A DNA stretch of 64,000 bases from Prauserella aidingensis (GTDB lineage Bacteria; Actinomycetota; Actinomycetes; Mycobacteriales; Pseudonocardiaceae), in contig NZ_JAMTCN010000011.1 of NCBI RefSeq assembly GCF_024171865.1, forward strand, positions 80,926 through 144,925. Direction: 5' to 3'. Below, piece after piece: positions 8,181 through 18,227 of this stretch; the first letter of the stretch is position 1; each line of letters starts with the position of its first letter. The notes under the pieces were generated by a model, which saw only the letters and a list, made by a program, of their open reading frames with translations, ran no database searches and had not been told where the DNA came from. Both the position numbers and the translations under genes were made by a program.

Positions 8181-9296
8181 ATGCACGATGACGACATGAC
8201 CGACTTCGGCGACGCGGGCTTCGAGGACGGCCCGGCGGCAGGGTTCGCCGACGCCGCCGCGGAGGCGGCGCTCTCGGCGTTCCCGCAGGCCGGTGACCGG
8301 GAGGTCGAGACGGCGCTGCGGCCGAAGAAGCTGGGCGACTTCGTCGGCCAGCCGCGGGTGCGCGAACAGCTCGAACTGGTCCTCGAAAGTGCGCGGAAAC
8401 GCGGCGTGCCGCCGGACCACGTGCTGCTGTCCGGCCCGCCCGGCCTGGGCAAGACGAGCCTGGCGATGATCGTCGCCGCCGAGCTCGACGCCGCGATCCG
8501 CATCACCTCCGGCCCCGCGCTGGAACGGGCGGGCGACCTCGCCGCGATGCTGTCCAATCTCGCCGAGGGCGACGTCCTGTTCATCGACGAGATCCACCGC
8601 ATCGCCCGGCCCGCCGAGGAGATGCTGTACCTCGCGATGGAGGACTTCCGCGTCGACGTGGTCGTCGGCAAGGGGCCCGGCGCGACCAGCATCCCGCTCG
8701 AGGTCGCGCCGTTCACGCTGGTCGGCGCGACCACCCGGTCGGGTGCGCTCACCGGGCCGCTGCGGGATCGGTTCGGCTTCACCGGGCAGATGGAGTTCTA
8801 CACGCCCGACGAACTCGGCCACGTGATCGAACGGTCGGCCGCGTTGCTGGGCATCACGATCGACGACGCGGGCCGCGCCGAGATCGCGCACCGCTCCCGC
8901 GGCACGCCGCGGATCGCCAACCGGCTGCTGCGCCGGGTCCGCGACTACGCCGAGGTCCGCGCCGACGGACAGGCCACCCTGCCCGTGGTGCGGGCGGCGC
9001 TCGAGGTCTACGACGTCGACGAACTCGGCCTCGACCGCCTCGACCGGGAGGTGCTCGGCGCGCTCGTGCGGTCGTTCGGCGGCGGTCCGGTCGGCGTGTC
9101 GACGCTCGCCGTGGCCGTGGGCGAGGAGCCGACGACCGTCGAAGAGGTCTGTGAGCCGTATCTCGTTCGTGCAGGTATGCTCGCCCGTACCCCGCGTGGC
9201 CGTATCGCTACGGCGGCCGCATGGGAGCACCTCGGCCTGGCGCCGCCGTCGGATGCGGCCGGGGTTGACGCCGGTGCGCCGACCCTGTTCGACTGA
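8181..9296 (+). CDS. ruvB: Holliday junction ATP-dependent helicase RuvB
   Basis: RuvB is the AAA+ motor that drives branch migration. The 371-residue product has Walker A GPPGLGKT (residues 85-92), Walker B LFIDEIHR (Asp136-Glu137), sensor 1 LVGATTRSG, and the C-terminal winged-helix domain ([21 protein letters not shown]). An acidic N-terminal extension of about 40 residues precedes the conserved [16 protein letters not shown] 8181 is used; ATG 8196, five codons in, may be the true start. It lies 9 nt after ruvA in the ruvCAB operon. Confidence 0.97.
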   Translation: MHDDDMTDFGDAGFEDGPAAGFADAAAEAALSAFPQAGDREVETALRPKKLGDFVGQPRVREQLELVLESARKRGVPPDHVLLSGPPGLGKTSLAMIVAAELDAAIRITSGPALERAGDLAAMLSNLAEGDVLFIDEIHRIARPAEEMLYLAMEDFRVDVVVGKGPGATSIPLEVAPFTLVGATTRSGALTGPLRDRFGFTGQMEFYTPDELGHVIERSAALLGITIDDAGRAEIAHRSRGTPRIANRLLRRVRDYAEVRADGQATLPVVRAALEVYDVDELGLDRLDREVLGALVRSFGGGPVGVSTLAVAVGEEPTTVEEVCEPYLVRAGMLARTPRGRIATAAAWEHLGLAPPSDAAGVDAGAPTLFD

Positions 9297-9424
9297 AACG
9301 TTGCCGGGGTGCGGTGGCAGGGGGTCGCTCGTTCGGGCGGCGTTACCTGGCACACTCGAGAGAGCACATCCAGACAAACGTGGACGTACCGCACGGCGGA
9401 GAGACGTCCGGCGAATGGAGAACC

Positions 9425-9826
9425 ATGGAAGGCCTTTTGCTGCCGCTCCTGCTCATGCTCGTGCTCGCGGTCCCGCTGATCATGGGCACACGCAAGCAGA
9501 AGAAGGCTGTGGCGCAGCAGCAGGAGCTGCAGAACAGCCTCGCCCCCGGCGACCGCGTCATGACCACGTCGGGCCTGTACGCCACGGTTGCGGACGTGAG
9601 CGACGAGAGCACGATCGACCTCGAGATCGCCGACGGTGTCGTGACGACCTGGCTGCGTCAGGCCATCCGCGAGCGTATCGACCCGATGGCGGCCGAGGAC
9701 GAGGACGACGACGAGGACTCCGTCGAGGAGACCGCCGACGAGTCGGCCACCACGTCCGACTCCGACGCCGAGCCCGACTCCGTGACGACGGCCCAGGTCG
9801 CCGAGCCGCTCGAGCACAAGAAGTAA
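9425..9826 (+). CDS. yajC: Preprotein translocase auxiliary subunit YajC
   Basis: YajC associates with SecDF at the SecYEG channel. The 133-residue product is one transmembrane segment (about 3-20), then the conserved RKQKKAVAQQQELQNSLAPG and GDRVMTTSGLYATV, then an acidic Glu/Asp/Ser-rich tail (about 80-130). ATG 9425 follows GGAG at about 9 nt. Its position just ahead of secD-secF is the usual one. Confidence 0.95.
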   Translation: MEGLLLPLLLMLVLAVPLIMGTRKQKKAVAQQQELQNSLAPGDRVMTTSGLYATVADVSDESTIDLEIADGVVTTWLRQAIRERIDPMAAEDEDDDEDSVEETADESATTSDSDAEPDSVTTAQVAEPLEHKK

Positions 9827-10035
9827 GGCAGCGAGCCCGCGACGTCCGTCGGTTCTTCACCGGATCGGCGGCCATGAATTCGCGGCTTTGCACGCAGCGT
9901 TCACGCAGCGCCGAGTAGTGTCTCGGTGCTGCGTGCGTTCGCGTCGGACCGCCTTTCGGTCGAGTCCGTGCGGCGCGCTGCGCAGTTTCCGGAGTCATCG
10001 CAAGCCGCTGAACACCTTCGAGGAGAACCACCGAC

Positions 10036-11799
10036 GTGGCACCACCGGCCGGGACGATCCGCCCGGGACGCTATCTGAGCATCTTCATCCTCATCGTCGT
10101 CGCGCTCTATTCACTGGTGTTCTTCACCGGTGACCGCGAGCCGACCCCGAAACTGGGGATCGATCTGCAGGGCGGCACCCGGGTCACCTTGACCGCACGC
10201 ACTCCCGACGGTCAGGAGCCGTCGCAGGAACAGCTCGACCAGGCCCGCCAGATCATCGAAACCCGTGTGAACGGCATCGGTGTCAGTGGCGCGGAGGTGG
10301 TGCTCGACGGCAACAACGTCGTCATCACGGTTCCCGGCGAGGAGGGCGAGCAGGCCAAGAACCTCGGCCGGACCGCCAAGCTCGGCTTCCGGACGGTGAT
10401 CAACGCCCAGCCTGCGCAGCCCCAGGGGCAGGGCCAGCAGAACGGCCAACAGGGGCAGAACGGTCAACAAGGCCAACAGGGGCAGAACGGCCAGCAGGGT
10501 CAGCAAGGCGAGAACGGCCAGCAGGACCAGAGCGGCAGCGGTGGCCAGCAGAACGGGCAGGACGGGTCGCCCGAGGCCTCGGGCGGTCCGCAGGGCGGCG
10601 GGGGCGCTCAGCCGCAGTCGGACGAGGACGTCGCACGCGAGATCCGCGAGGCGAAGGAGATCCGGCAGAACCCGGCGCTGGACCCCGGCCGAAACCCCCA
10701 ACAGGGCGCGTCCCAGCAGGCCATGCAGCTGCAGCAGCAGGCGATGGCGAGCCTGACGTGTTCGGGCAACGACCCGCTGGTCGGCAACGACGACCCGAAC
10801 AAGCCGCTGGTCACGTGCAACGAGGAGGGCACCGAGAAGTACGTGCTCAGCCCCGTGTTCCTCCAGGGCACCCAGGTCGACGACGCCTCGGCGCAGTTCC
10901 AGCCGCAGCAGGGTGGGTGGCTCGTCAACCTGCAGTTCAAGGGCGAGGGCAGCGAGATCTGGGCGGACTACACCGCGCAGAACACCGGCGCCAACGCCGC
11001 ATTCGTACTCGACACCCGGGTGGTGTCGGCACCGACGATCAACGAGCCGATCCCCAACGGGCAGACCCAGATCAGCGGTGACTTCTCCGAGGCGGAGGCA
11101 CAGAACCTCGCCGACATCCTCAAGTACGGCTCGCTGCCGCTGTCGTTCGAATCGTCCGACGCCACGACGGTCTCGCCGACGCTCGGCCTCGCCTCGCTCG
11201 AGGCGGGCCTGATCGCCGGTGCGATCGGTATCGCGCTCGTGTTCGTCTACTGCCTCGCCTACTACCGCATGCTCGGCGTGCTGACGGTGCTGTCGCTGGC
11301 GCTGTCGGCGACCATCGTGTACGGCGTCCTCGTGCTACTGGGGCGGTGGATCGGGTTCACGCTCGACCTCGCCGGTGTCGCCGGGTTCATCATCGCCATC
11401 GGTGTCACCGCGGACTCGTTCGTCGTCTACTTCGAACGCATCAAGGACGAGATGCGCGACGCCAAGACGTTCCGCTCGGCGGTGCCGCGCGCCTGGGTCC
11501 GTGCCCGGCGCACGATCCTCGCGTCCGACGCGATCATGTTCCTGTGCGCCGGCGTGCTGTACGCCCTGGCGGTCGGTGAGGTCCGCGGGTTCGCCTTCAC
11601 CCTCGGCATGTCGACCGTGCTCGACCTGATCGTGGTGTTCCTCGTGACGCATCCGCTGGTGGCGATGGTGTCGCGCTCGAAGAAGCTGTCCAGCCCGAAG
11701 CTGTCCGGTCTCGGCACCGTGCAGCGGCTCGGCAGCCAACGGCGCGGCGGCGTCCACGTCAGCCAGGCCAAGGCCGCGACGACGACGAAGGAGGCCTGA
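10036..11799 (+). CDS. secD: Protein translocase subunit SecD
   Basis: SecD with SecF uses the proton gradient to pull secreted proteins to the outside. The 587-residue product has transmembrane segment 1 at about 14-31, the beta-rich P1 region starting LGIDLQGGTRVTLTA, and five more helices after about 390 including GFIIAIGVTADSFVVYFERIKDEMR, the conserved TM4 region of SecD. Residues about 125-190 are a Gln/Gly/Asn-rich stretch built from QGQ/NGQQ repeats inside the extracellular domain, absent from E. coli SecD. GTG 10036 follows AGGAG. It is 1 nt apart from secF. Confidence 0.97.
   Translation: MAPPAGTIRPGRYLSIFILIVVALYSLVFFTGDREPTPKLGIDLQGGTRVTLTARTPDGQEPSQEQLDQARQIIETRVNGIGVSGAEVVLDGNNVVITVPGEEGEQAKNLGRTAKLGFRTVINAQPAQPQGQGQQNGQQGQNGQQGQQGQNGQQGQQGENGQQDQSGSGGQQNGQDGSPEASGGPQGGGGAQPQSDEDVAREIREAKEIRQNPALDPGRNPQQGASQQAMQLQQQAMASLTCSGNDPLVGNDDPNKPLVTCNEEGTEKYVLSPVFLQGTQVDDASAQFQPQQGGWLVNLQFKGEGSEIWADYTAQNTGANAAFVLDTRVVSAPTINEPIPNGQTQISGDFSEAEAQNLADILKYGSLPLSFESSDATTVSPTLGLASLEAGLIAGAIGIALVFVYCLAYYRMLGVLTVLSLALSATIVYGVLVLLGRWIGFTLDLAGVAGFIIAIGVTADSFVVYFERIKDEMRDAKTFRSAVPRAWVRARRTILASDAIMFLCAGVLYALAVGEVRGFAFTLGMSTVLDLIVVFLVTHPLVAMVSRSKKLSSPKLSGLGTVQRLGSQRRGGVHVSQAKAATTTKEA
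10411..10560 (+). repeat. Gln/Gly/Asn-rich degenerate repeat inside secD
   Basis: The DNA is made of degenerate CAGGGGCAGAAC / GGCCAACAG-type 9- to 12-base units, encoding a low-complexity QGQNGQQG run in the extracytoplasmic part of SecD. Frame is kept throughout. Confidence 0.75.
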
Positions 11800-11800
11800 C

Positions 11801-13132
11801 GTGTCCGAGGACAACACCACCGGCCCCACGCCCGCCGCCGAGACCGCCGGCACGAAGACGTCGCTGCTGCAGCGGCTCTACACCGGTACCGGCGCCTTCG
11901 ACATCGTCGGCCACCGTCGCCGCTGGTTCGTGGCGTTCGCGCTGCTGATCCTGCTGTGCGCCGGGTCGCTCGGGATCAAGGGCTTCAACCTGGGCATCGA
12001 GTTCGAAGGCGGCACGCAGATCCAGCTGCCTGCCCAGGGCGCGGACGGCCGGATCGACGAGGACGCGGCCAAGGACGTCGTCAGCGAGGCGACCGGTGTC
12101 TCCGCCTCGGAGGCGCAGGTCGTCGGCGTCGGCGACGCCGCGGCCATCCAGGTCCGGTTGAGTTCGCTGGAGCCCGGCCAGGTCGCCGAGGCCAAGCAGG
12201 CCCTGTACGACGAGTTCCGGCCGCTGGCGGCCAACGGCCAGCCCAGCGGGTCGGTGATCAGTGACAGCGCGGTCAGCGCCTCGTGGGGCGGCGAGATCTC
12301 CAAGCAGGCCCTCATCGCCCTCGGCGTGTTCCTGGTGCTGGTGGCGGTCTTCCTCGTCATCTACTTCGAGAAGTGGATGGCCGTCTCCGCCATCATCACG
12401 CTGGCCCACGACATCATCGTGACGGCGGGCGTGTACTCGCTGGTCGGATTCGAGGTGACGCCCGCGACCGTGATCGGCCTGCTGACGATCCTCGGCTTCT
12501 CGCTGTACGACACCGTCGTGGTGTTCGACAAGGTCAAGGAGAACACCCGCGGGCTGCTCAACCTGACCCGGCGCACCTACGCCGAGGCGGCCAACCTGGC
12601 CCTCAACCAGACGCTGATGCGGTCGATCAACACGTCGATCATCGCGCTGCTGCCGGTGCTCGGCCTCATGGTGATCGGCTACATCCTGCTCGGCACCGGC
12701 ACGCTGCAGGACCTGGCGCTGGTGCAGCTGACCGGCATGCTCGCCGGTGTCGTCTCGTCGGTGCTGCTCGCCACCCCGCTGCTCGTGACGTTCAAGATGC
12801 GTGAGCCCAAGTACCGGGAGCAGGCCGAACGCGTGGCCGAGCGCCGCGCGGAGCGCACACGCGCGGCGCAGGCAGAGGGCGAGGCCGGCGGTGTCGACCC
12901 GGACGACTACTTCGACCCGGGCGACGACGCGCAGCTCGAGAGCGAGCTCCGCAAGGAGAAGGCGGTGGCCGCCGCGGCGTCCGTTCCCGCCCGCAACCAG
13001 AAGGCCCGCGACCGGAACCGGGGGCGCGACCAGCGGCCGCGGCGCTCGGGCACGCCGACCGGGAAGAGCACGGCGGGCAAGGGCACTCCGTCAGGACAGA
13101 GCACTCCGACCGGAAAGAGGAAGCGCTCATGA
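11801..13132 (+). CDS. secF: Protein translocase subunit SecF
   Basis: The 443-residue product pairs with SecD. It has a first transmembrane helix at about 45-67, the LGIEFEGGTQIQLP entry to the P1 domain, and the SecD/F-type helices with LLTILGFSLYDTVVVFDKVKEN and LNQTLMRSINTS. The last ~90 residues are a hydrophilic, mostly Arg/Lys/Thr-rich cytoplasmic tail typical of actinobacterial SecF. GTG 11801 starts one base after the secD stop, and the stop overlaps apt (ATGA). Confidence 0.97.
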   Translation: MSEDNTTGPTPAAETAGTKTSLLQRLYTGTGAFDIVGHRRRWFVAFALLILLCAGSLGIKGFNLGIEFEGGTQIQLPAQGADGRIDEDAAKDVVSEATGVSASEAQVVGVGDAAAIQVRLSSLEPGQVAEAKQALYDEFRPLAANGQPSGSVISDSAVSASWGGEISKQALIALGVFLVLVAVFLVIYFEKWMAVSAIITLAHDIIVTAGVYSLVGFEVTPATVIGLLTILGFSLYDTVVVFDKVKENTRGLLNLTRRTYAEAANLALNQTLMRSINTSIIALLPVLGLMVIGYILLGTGTLQDLALVQLTGMLAGVVSSVLLATPLLVTFKMREPKYREQAERVAERRAERTRAAQAEGEAGGVDPDDYFDPGDDAQLESELRKEKAVAAAASVPARNQKARDRNRGRDQRPRRSGTPTGKSTAGKGTPSGQSTPTGKRKRS

Positions 13133-13644
13133 CTCTCGACGAGGCCCTCGAGCTGATCGCCGAGTTGCCCGACTTCCCGGAACCCGGCGTGGTGTTCCGG
13201 GACCTGACCCCGTTGTTCGGTGACCCGAAGGCGTTCTCCACGGTGATCGACGCGCTGGCCGAGGCGGTCGGTGACGTCGACCAGCTGGCGGCCGTCGAGG
13301 CCCGCGGATTCGTGCTCGCCGCGGCCGTCGCCTACGCCAAGGGCGTCGGCGTCACGCTCGTGCGCAAGGCGGGCAAGCTGCCGTCGGTCGGCGGCAGCGT
13401 CGACTACGAGCTCGAGTACGGCACGGCGACCCTCGAACTGCCCGCGGACGCGGTCCGTCCCGGCGCTCGGGTGGCGATCATCGACGACATCCTCGCCACC
13501 GGCGGCACGGTCGCGGCGACGCAGTCGTTGCTCGCCGAAGCCGGCGCGGAGGTGCGGTCGGTGGCGATCGTGCTCGAACTGGCCGCGCTCGGCGGCCGTG
13601 AGCGGCTCGGCGACGCGCCGCTGCACGTGCTGAAAACCGTGTGA
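13129..13644 (+). CDS. apt: Adenine phosphoribosyltransferase
   Basis: Apt converts adenine and PRPP to AMP in purine salvage. The 171-residue product has the N-terminal IAELPDFPEPGVVFRDLTPLF and the PRPP-binding loop VAIIDDILATGGTVAA near 123-138. It is translationally coupled to secF (ATGA), the conserved actinobacterial order secD-secF-apt-rel. It ends just before an inverted repeat that may terminate the transcript. Confidence 0.96.
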   Translation: MTLDEALELIAELPDFPEPGVVFRDLTPLFGDPKAFSTVIDALAEAVGDVDQLAAVEARGFVLAAAVAYAKGVGVTLVRKAGKLPSVGGSVDYELEYGTATLELPADAVRPGARVAIIDDILATGGTVAATQSLLAEAGAEVRSVAIVLELAALGGRERLGDAPLHVLKTV

Positions 13645-13649
13645 CCCGC

Positions 13650-13691
13650 GTCCGGATCCCGCCTGCTCGCGTGACCAGGTGGGATCCGGAC
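13650..13691 (+). terminator. Stem-loop after apt
   Basis: GTCCGGATCCC (13650-13660) and GGGATCCGGAC (13681-13691) form a perfect 11-bp stem with a 20-nt loop, 6 nt after the apt stop. No T-run follows, as is usual in this GC range. It would separate apt from rel, which has a -10-like TACCCT at 13752-13757. Confidence 0.6.
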
Positions 13692-13797
13692 CACAGCGGG
13701 ACCGTGAACCCGCCGTGAACGGCGCCGCGCCGACCGCTTCGCACCGGGGTCTACCCTGAAGGGACAGACACCCCCGCGCGATGAGCTGGAGGTACGG

Positions 13798-16368
13798 GTG
13801 AGCCAAGAGCTCGATTCCGTGGCAGCCCGGTCGAACGACGGCGACGGCCCCGCGCGTACGCAGGGCGGCGACGCGGCCTCGGCACCCGACGCGGGACCGG
13901 AGGGCGGCACGGCCGCCACCGGGCGGTCGGCATCGGCCGGTGGCGCGTCCCCGTCCGACGGGACCGCCGCGGCGTCCGGCGGCTCCTCGCCCGAGCGGGC
14001 GACGACCTCCGGCGACGACACGACGTCCGGCAACGACACGACCGCCACGAACGGCGCCACCGCGAACACGGACGCGACCCCGGCCTCCCGCGGGAATCCG
14101 CATCCCGGGGCCACGCGGGCACCGTCCCCGACGCGGCGGGTCCGCGCCCGGCTCGCGCGGCGCATCACGGCGCAGCGCGCCGCCCCGGTCAAGCAGGTCC
14201 TCGAACCCCTGGCGGCGATCCACCGCGAGCTGCACCCGAGCGCCGACCTCGCCCTGCTGCAGCGCGCGTACGACGTAGCCGAACACCTGCACCGCGACCA
14301 GCGGCGCAAGTCGGGCGACCCGTACATCACCCACCCGCTGGCCGTCGCCACGATCCTGGCCGAACTGGGCATGGACACCACGACGCTCGTCGCGGCGCTC
14401 CTGCACGACACGGTCGAGGACACGGGTTACTCGCTCGACCAGCTCGGCACGGATTTCGGCGACAAGGTCGCCCAGCTCGTCGACGGCGTCACCAAACTGG
14501 ACAAGGTGAAGCTCGGCACGGCGGCCGAAGCCGAGACGATCCGCAAGATGGTCATCGCGATGGCCCGCGATCCGCGGGTGCTGGTGATCAAGCTGGCGGA
14601 CCGGCTGCACAACATGCGCACCATGCGGTTCCTGCCGCCGGAGAAGCAGTCCCGCAAGGCGAAGGAGACGCTCGAGGTCCTCGCGCCGCTCGCACACCGG
14701 CTGGGCATGTCGACCGTGAAGTGGGAGCTCGAAGACCTGGCGTTCGCGATCCTGCAACCCAAGAAGTACGACGAGATCGTGCGACTGGTCGCCGACCGGG
14801 CCCCGTCCCGCGACACGTATCTGCGCGGGGTCATCGGCGAGCTGAACTCGCATCTCGAGGCGTCCCGCGTGGCCGCGAAGGTCGAGGGCAGGCCGAAGCA
14901 CTACTACTCGATCCACCAGAAGATGATCGTCCGCGGCCGCGAGCTCGACGACATCCACGACCTGGTGGGCGTGCGGATCATGGTCGACGACGTCCGCGAC
15001 TGCTACGCGGCGATGGGCGTCGTGCACGCGTTGTGGCAGCCCATGCCCGGCCGGTTCAAGGACTACATCGCCCAGCCGCGGTTCGGCGTGTACCAGTCGC
15101 TGCACACCACGGTGATCGGTCCGGACGGCAAGCCCCTCGAAGTGCAGATCCGCACCCACGAGATGCACCGCACGGCCGAGTACGGCATCGCGGCGCACTG
15201 GCGGTACAAGGAGACACGCGGGACGCACGGCGGCAACACCGTCGACGTCGACGAGATGGCCTGGATGCGCCAGCTGCTCGACTGGCAGCGCGAGGCCGCC
15301 GACCCCGGCGAGTTCCTCGAATCGCTGCGCTACGACCTCGCCACCCGCGAGATCTTCGTGTTCACGCCGAAGGGTGATGTGATCACGCTGCCCGTCGGGT
15401 CGACGCCGGTCGACTTCGCCTACGCGGTGCACACCGAGGTCGGCCACCGCTGTATCGGCGCCCGCGTCAACGGCAGGCTCGTCGCGCTGGAGCGCAAGCT
15501 CGAGAACGGCGAGGTCATCGAGATCTTCACGTCCAAGGCCGAGGGTGCGGGGCCGAGCCGCGACTGGCTGCAGTTCGCCGGTTCGCCGAAGGCCCGCGCC
15601 AAGATCCGGCAGTGGTTCGCGAAGGAACGCCGCGACGAGGCCGTCGAAACGGGCAAGGAGGCCATCACCAAGGAGGTCCGCAAGGTCGGACTCCCGATCC
15701 AGCGCCTGGTGTCGGCGGACTCGATGAGCGCGGTCGCCAAGGAGCTGCGCTACAACGACATCAGCGCGCTGTACGCGGCCGTGGGCGAGAAGCACACGAG
15801 CGCCCAGCACGTCGTGCAACGGCTCACGGCCCTCATCGGCGGTGTCGACGAGGCCGAGGAGGAACTCGCCGAGCGGGCGACGCCGTCCACGGTGACGCGG
15901 CGGCGCGGTTCCGGCGACGTCGGCGTGGTCGTGCCCGGCGCGAGCGACGTCTGGACCAAGCTCGCCCGCTGCTGCACCCCGGTCCCGGGCGACGAGATCC
16001 TCGGGTTCGTGACCCGGGGCGGCGGCGTGAGCGTGCACCGCACCGACTGCACCAACGCCGACGACCTGCGGAGCCAGCCCGAGCGGCTCGTCGACGTCGA
16101 GTGGGCGCCCTCCGAATCGTCGGTGTTCCTCGTCGCCATCCAGGTCGAGGCGCTCGACCGGCACCGGTTGCTGTCGGACGTGACGAAGGTGCTCGCCGAC
16201 GAGAAGGTGAACATCCTGTCCGCATCGGTCACCACGTCGAACGACCGGGTGGCCGTCAGCAAGTTCACGTTCGAGATGGGCGACCCGAAGCACCTCGGGC
16301 ACGTGCTCAAGGTCGTGCGGAACGTCGAAGGGGTCTACGACGTGTACCGGGTCACGTCGGCGGCCTGA
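13798..16368 (+). CDS. rel: Bifunctional (p)ppGpp synthetase/hydrolase Rel
   Basis: Rel makes (p)ppGpp from GTP/GDP and ATP on starved ribosomes and degrades it otherwise. Domains in the 856-residue product: Ala/Thr/Gly-rich N-terminal extension (about 1-120); HD hydrolase with HDTVED at 203-208 and ADRLHNMRT; synthetase (about 380-460) with [21 protein letters not shown] spread around 415-440 and [13 protein letters not shown] domain from about 517 ([18 protein letters not shown]); zinc-finger/helical region with [16 protein letters not shown] domain from about 775. GTG 13798 follows GGAGG. The long disordered leader makes it longer than Mycobacterium Rel (about 790 aa). Confidence 0.97.
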   Translation: MSQELDSVAARSNDGDGPARTQGGDAASAPDAGPEGGTAATGRSASAGGASPSDGTAAASGGSSPERATTSGDDTTSGNDTTATNGATANTDATPASRGNPHPGATRAPSPTRRVRARLARRITAQRAAPVKQVLEPLAAIHRELHPSADLALLQRAYDVAEHLHRDQRRKSGDPYITHPLAVATILAELGMDTTTLVAALLHDTVEDTGYSLDQLGTDFGDKVAQLVDGVTKLDKVKLGTAAEAETIRKMVIAMARDPRVLVIKLADRLHNMRTMRFLPPEKQSRKAKETLEVLAPLAHRLGMSTVKWELEDLAFAILQPKKYDEIVRLVADRAPSRDTYLRGVIGELNSHLEASRVAAKVEGRPKHYYSIHQKMIVRGRELDDIHDLVGVRIMVDDVRDCYAAMGVVHALWQPMPGRFKDYIAQPRFGVYQSLHTTVIGPDGKPLEVQIRTHEMHRTAEYGIAAHWRYKETRGTHGGNTVDVDEMAWMRQLLDWQREAADPGEFLESLRYDLATREIFVFTPKGDVITLPVGSTPVDFAYAVHTEVGHRCIGARVNGRLVALERKLENGEVIEIFTSKAEGAGPSRDWLQFAGSPKARAKIRQWFAKERRDEAVETGKEAITKEVRKVGLPIQRLVSADSMSAVAKELRYNDISALYAAVGEKHTSAQHVVQRLTALIGGVDEAEEELAERATPSTVTRRRGSGDVGVVVPGASDVWTKLARCCTPVPGDEILGFVTRGGGVSVHRTDCTNADDLRSQPERLVDVEWAPSESSVFLVAIQVEALDRHRLLSDVTKVLADEKVNILSASVTTSNDRVAVSKFTFEMGDPKHLGHVLKVVRNVEGVYDVYRVTSAA

Positions 16369-16384
16369 GCGGGCCGCGGACTTC

Positions 16385-16396
16385 TAGCCTTACCGT
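16385..16396 (+). promoter_or_regulatory. -10 element(s) TAGCCT/TACCGT, probable leaderless start
   Basis: TAGCCT (16385-16390) ends 8 nt before ATG 16399 and no Shine-Dalgarno precedes the gene, so the mRNA is probably leaderless. The abutting TACCGT is too close to be the -10. Confidence 0.5.
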
Positions 16397-16398
16397 CC

Positions 16399-17172
16399 AT
16401 GACGGACGGAATCGACCTCACCCGCGACGGCGACCTCGCCCGGCTGACGCTGACCAGGCCGGCCAAGATGAACGCGATCACCCACGAGATGTGGTCGGCG
16501 ATCCCGGGGATCGTCGCCGACGTCGAATCCGATCCCGCGGTGAAGGTGCTGGTGCTGACAGGGGAGGGTGAGCACTTCTCGGCAGGCGCGGACATCGGTG
16601 AGTTCCGGGACCTGCGGTCCACTCCGGAGGGTGTCGCGGCGTACGACAAGGCCGTGGACGCCGCCGTCGACGCGCTGGCGGGGATGGCCAAGCCGAGCAT
16701 CGCCATGATCCGCGGCAACTGCATCGGTGGCGGCTGTCAGCTGTCGGTGGCCTGCGATCTGCGCTTCGCGGCGCCGGGATCCCGGTTCGGCATCACGCCC
16801 GCCAAGCTCGGCATCGTCTACCACTTCGAATCGACCCGGTTGCTCACCGAGCTCGTCGGACCGGCGCAGGCGCGCTACCTGCTGTTGTCAGGGAACCTCG
16901 TCGACGCCGCCCGGGCTCGGGAGATCGGCCTCGTCACCGACGTGTTCGACGACCTCGAGGGGCAGACGGAACAGTTCGCAGCGACGCTGTGTGCGCGCTC
17001 GCAGACGTCGGTGCGCGGCATGAACCGCATCATCGGGAAGATCGCCGGGGGCCTGACCGAACCGGACGCCGAGGTGCACGCGCTGCGCGACGAGGCCGCC
17101 CGCGGCGCGGACTACGCCGAGGGCGTGGCGGCGTTCCTCGAACGCAGGACGCCGAATTTCACCCACCGCTGA
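16399..17172 (+). CDS. Enoyl-CoA hydratase/isomerase (crotonase) family protein
   Basis: The 257-residue product has the crotonase oxyanion-hole segments HFSAGADIGEFRDL (about 55-68) and MIRGNCIGGGCQLSVACDLRFA (about 103-124). The second half (ITPAKLGIVYHFESTRLLTELVG) does not let me place the canonical catalytic Glu pair, so hydratase activity on enoyl-CoA is a family-level guess; related proteins also act as isomerases or hydrolases. It is a single gene, convergent with the cyclophilin gene. A GC hairpin separates the two. Confidence 0.85.
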   Translation: MTDGIDLTRDGDLARLTLTRPAKMNAITHEMWSAIPGIVADVESDPAVKVLVLTGEGEHFSAGADIGEFRDLRSTPEGVAAYDKAVDAAVDALAGMAKPSIAMIRGNCIGGGCQLSVACDLRFAAPGSRFGITPAKLGIVYHFESTRLLTELVGPAQARYLLLSGNLVDAARAREIGLVTDVFDDLEGQTEQFAATLCARSQTSVRGMNRIIGKIAGGLTEPDAEVHALRDEAARGADYAEGVAAFLERRTPNFTHR

Positions 17173-17210
17173 CCCGCCCCTGGCGCCCCAGTCGCGGTGC
17201 GGGGTGGTCT

Positions 17211-17247
17211 CCCGGGCCCGGCGGCGCACGGTGCCGTCGGGCCCGGG
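17211..17247. terminator. Bidirectional terminator between convergent genes
   Basis: CCCGGGCCCG (17211-17220) and CGGGCCCGGG (17238-17247) form a perfect 10-bp all-GC stem with a 17-nt loop, midway between the enoyl-CoA hydratase stop (17172) and the cyclophilin stop (17257). Confidence 0.65.
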
Positions 17248-17256
17248 AAGGGAACG

Positions 17257-18114
17257 TCAGCCGGAGACCGTCACGTCGGTGAAGCGGACCTCGGTGTTCG
17301 GCTTGCCGCCGCCGGGGGAGGGGTCGAGCGATCCGTCGTGCCCGGCCTTCGCGACCTTGTCCAGCACCTTCAGACCTTCGTCGGAGATCGTGCCGAACAC
17401 CGTGTAGTTCGGCGGTAGCGCCGAAGCTTCGCCGTACACCATGAAGAACTGGCTGCCGTTGGTGTCGGGACCCGCGTTGGCCATCGCGAGGATGCCGCGG
17501 CCGTACTTGAGCTGCTGGAACGTCTCGTCGGCGAAGGTGTAGCCCGGGCCGCCGGAACCCTGGCCCGTCGGATCGCCGCACTGCAGCATCTGCAGGCCCT
17601 GGGTGCCGAGCCGGTGGCAGGTGGTGTCGGTGTAGTAGTCCTGCTCGACGAGGTTCTCGAAGCTGTGGACCGCGCACGGCGCCAGCGAGCGGTCGAGCGT
17701 GACCGGGATGTCGCCTGCGGTGGAGGACAGTGTGACGTCGACCGTGCCCCGGGACGAGACGTTCTTGCCGTTGGGTGGTTCGACCTGCTTGGCCGCCTCA
17801 CCGCTCTCGGGGTACTCGCAGTCGGTGGGGTTCGGCAGCGGCTTGGTGCGCTCCGGTGGTTCGACCCGCTGACTGGGGATGGACACGTCCTCCGACGGCG
17901 CCGCGCTCGAACTCGCCTCGCCCTGCGCGTTCGCCGCGCCCTGGTCGTCGTCCTGGCCGGTGAAGACCACGATCAGGCCCGCAGCCACGACGACGACGCC
18001 GACGGCCGCCCCGATGCCGATGATCTTGCGTCGTTTCGCGCGTTCGGCCCTGCGAGCGAGCTGCCGTTCCAGCTTGCGCTTCGCTGCCTCCCGGCGCTGC
18101 TGGTTGGTCCCCAC
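17257..18114 (-). CDS. ppiB: Membrane-anchored cyclophilin-type peptidyl-prolyl isomerase
   Basis: This enzyme catalyses cis-trans isomerisation of prolyl bonds, here outside the membrane. The 285-residue product begins with a basic cytoplasmic segment (TNQQRREAAKRKLERQLARR), a transmembrane helix at about 31-52, an acidic linker, and a cyclophilin domain from about 120 with CHRLGTQGLQMLQCGDPTG and ILAMANAGPDTNGSQFFMVYG. I place the start at GTG 18114, not a GTG 7 codons earlier, because GAGGAGG lies 6 nt upstream and this matches the usual actinobacterial N-terminus. It is the counterpart of mycobacterial Rv2582 next to rel. Convergent with the hydratase gene. Confidence 0.92.
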   Translation of the reverse strand: MGTNQQRREAAKRKLERQLARRAERAKRRKIIGIGAAVGVVVVAAGLIVVFTGQDDDQGAANAQGEASSSAAPSEDVSIPSQRVEPPERTKPLPNPTDCEYPESGEAAKQVEPPNGKNVSSRGTVDVTLSSTAGDIPVTLDRSLAPCAVHSFENLVEQDYYTDTTCHRLGTQGLQMLQCGDPTGQGSGGPGYTFADETFQQLKYGRGILAMANAGPDTNGSQFFMVYGEASALPPNYTVFGTISDEGLKVLDKVAKAGHDGSLDPSPGGGKPNTEVRFTDVTVSG

Positions 18115-18227
18115 CTGGCCTCCTCGTTCACCCACGTGTTGGCTGGCGGCAGTCTATGGGCACGGTCTGTAAGACCCCGGTACAGGGGCCGCTACGCTGG
18201 ACGCGTCGCGGATGCGGAGGTGGGAAC

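Noticed and set aside
12907..16302. Long open frame antisense to secF-apt-rel (over 1100 codons)
   Set aside because: Composition is Arg/Gly/Asp-rich without family motifs, as expected for the antisense frame of GC-rich genes; the plus-strand genes carry clear conserved motifs.
18115..18135. Seven extra codons at the start of the cyclophilin gene (GTG 18135)
   Set aside because: The ribosome binding site GAGGAGG lies within this stretch and points to GTG 18114.
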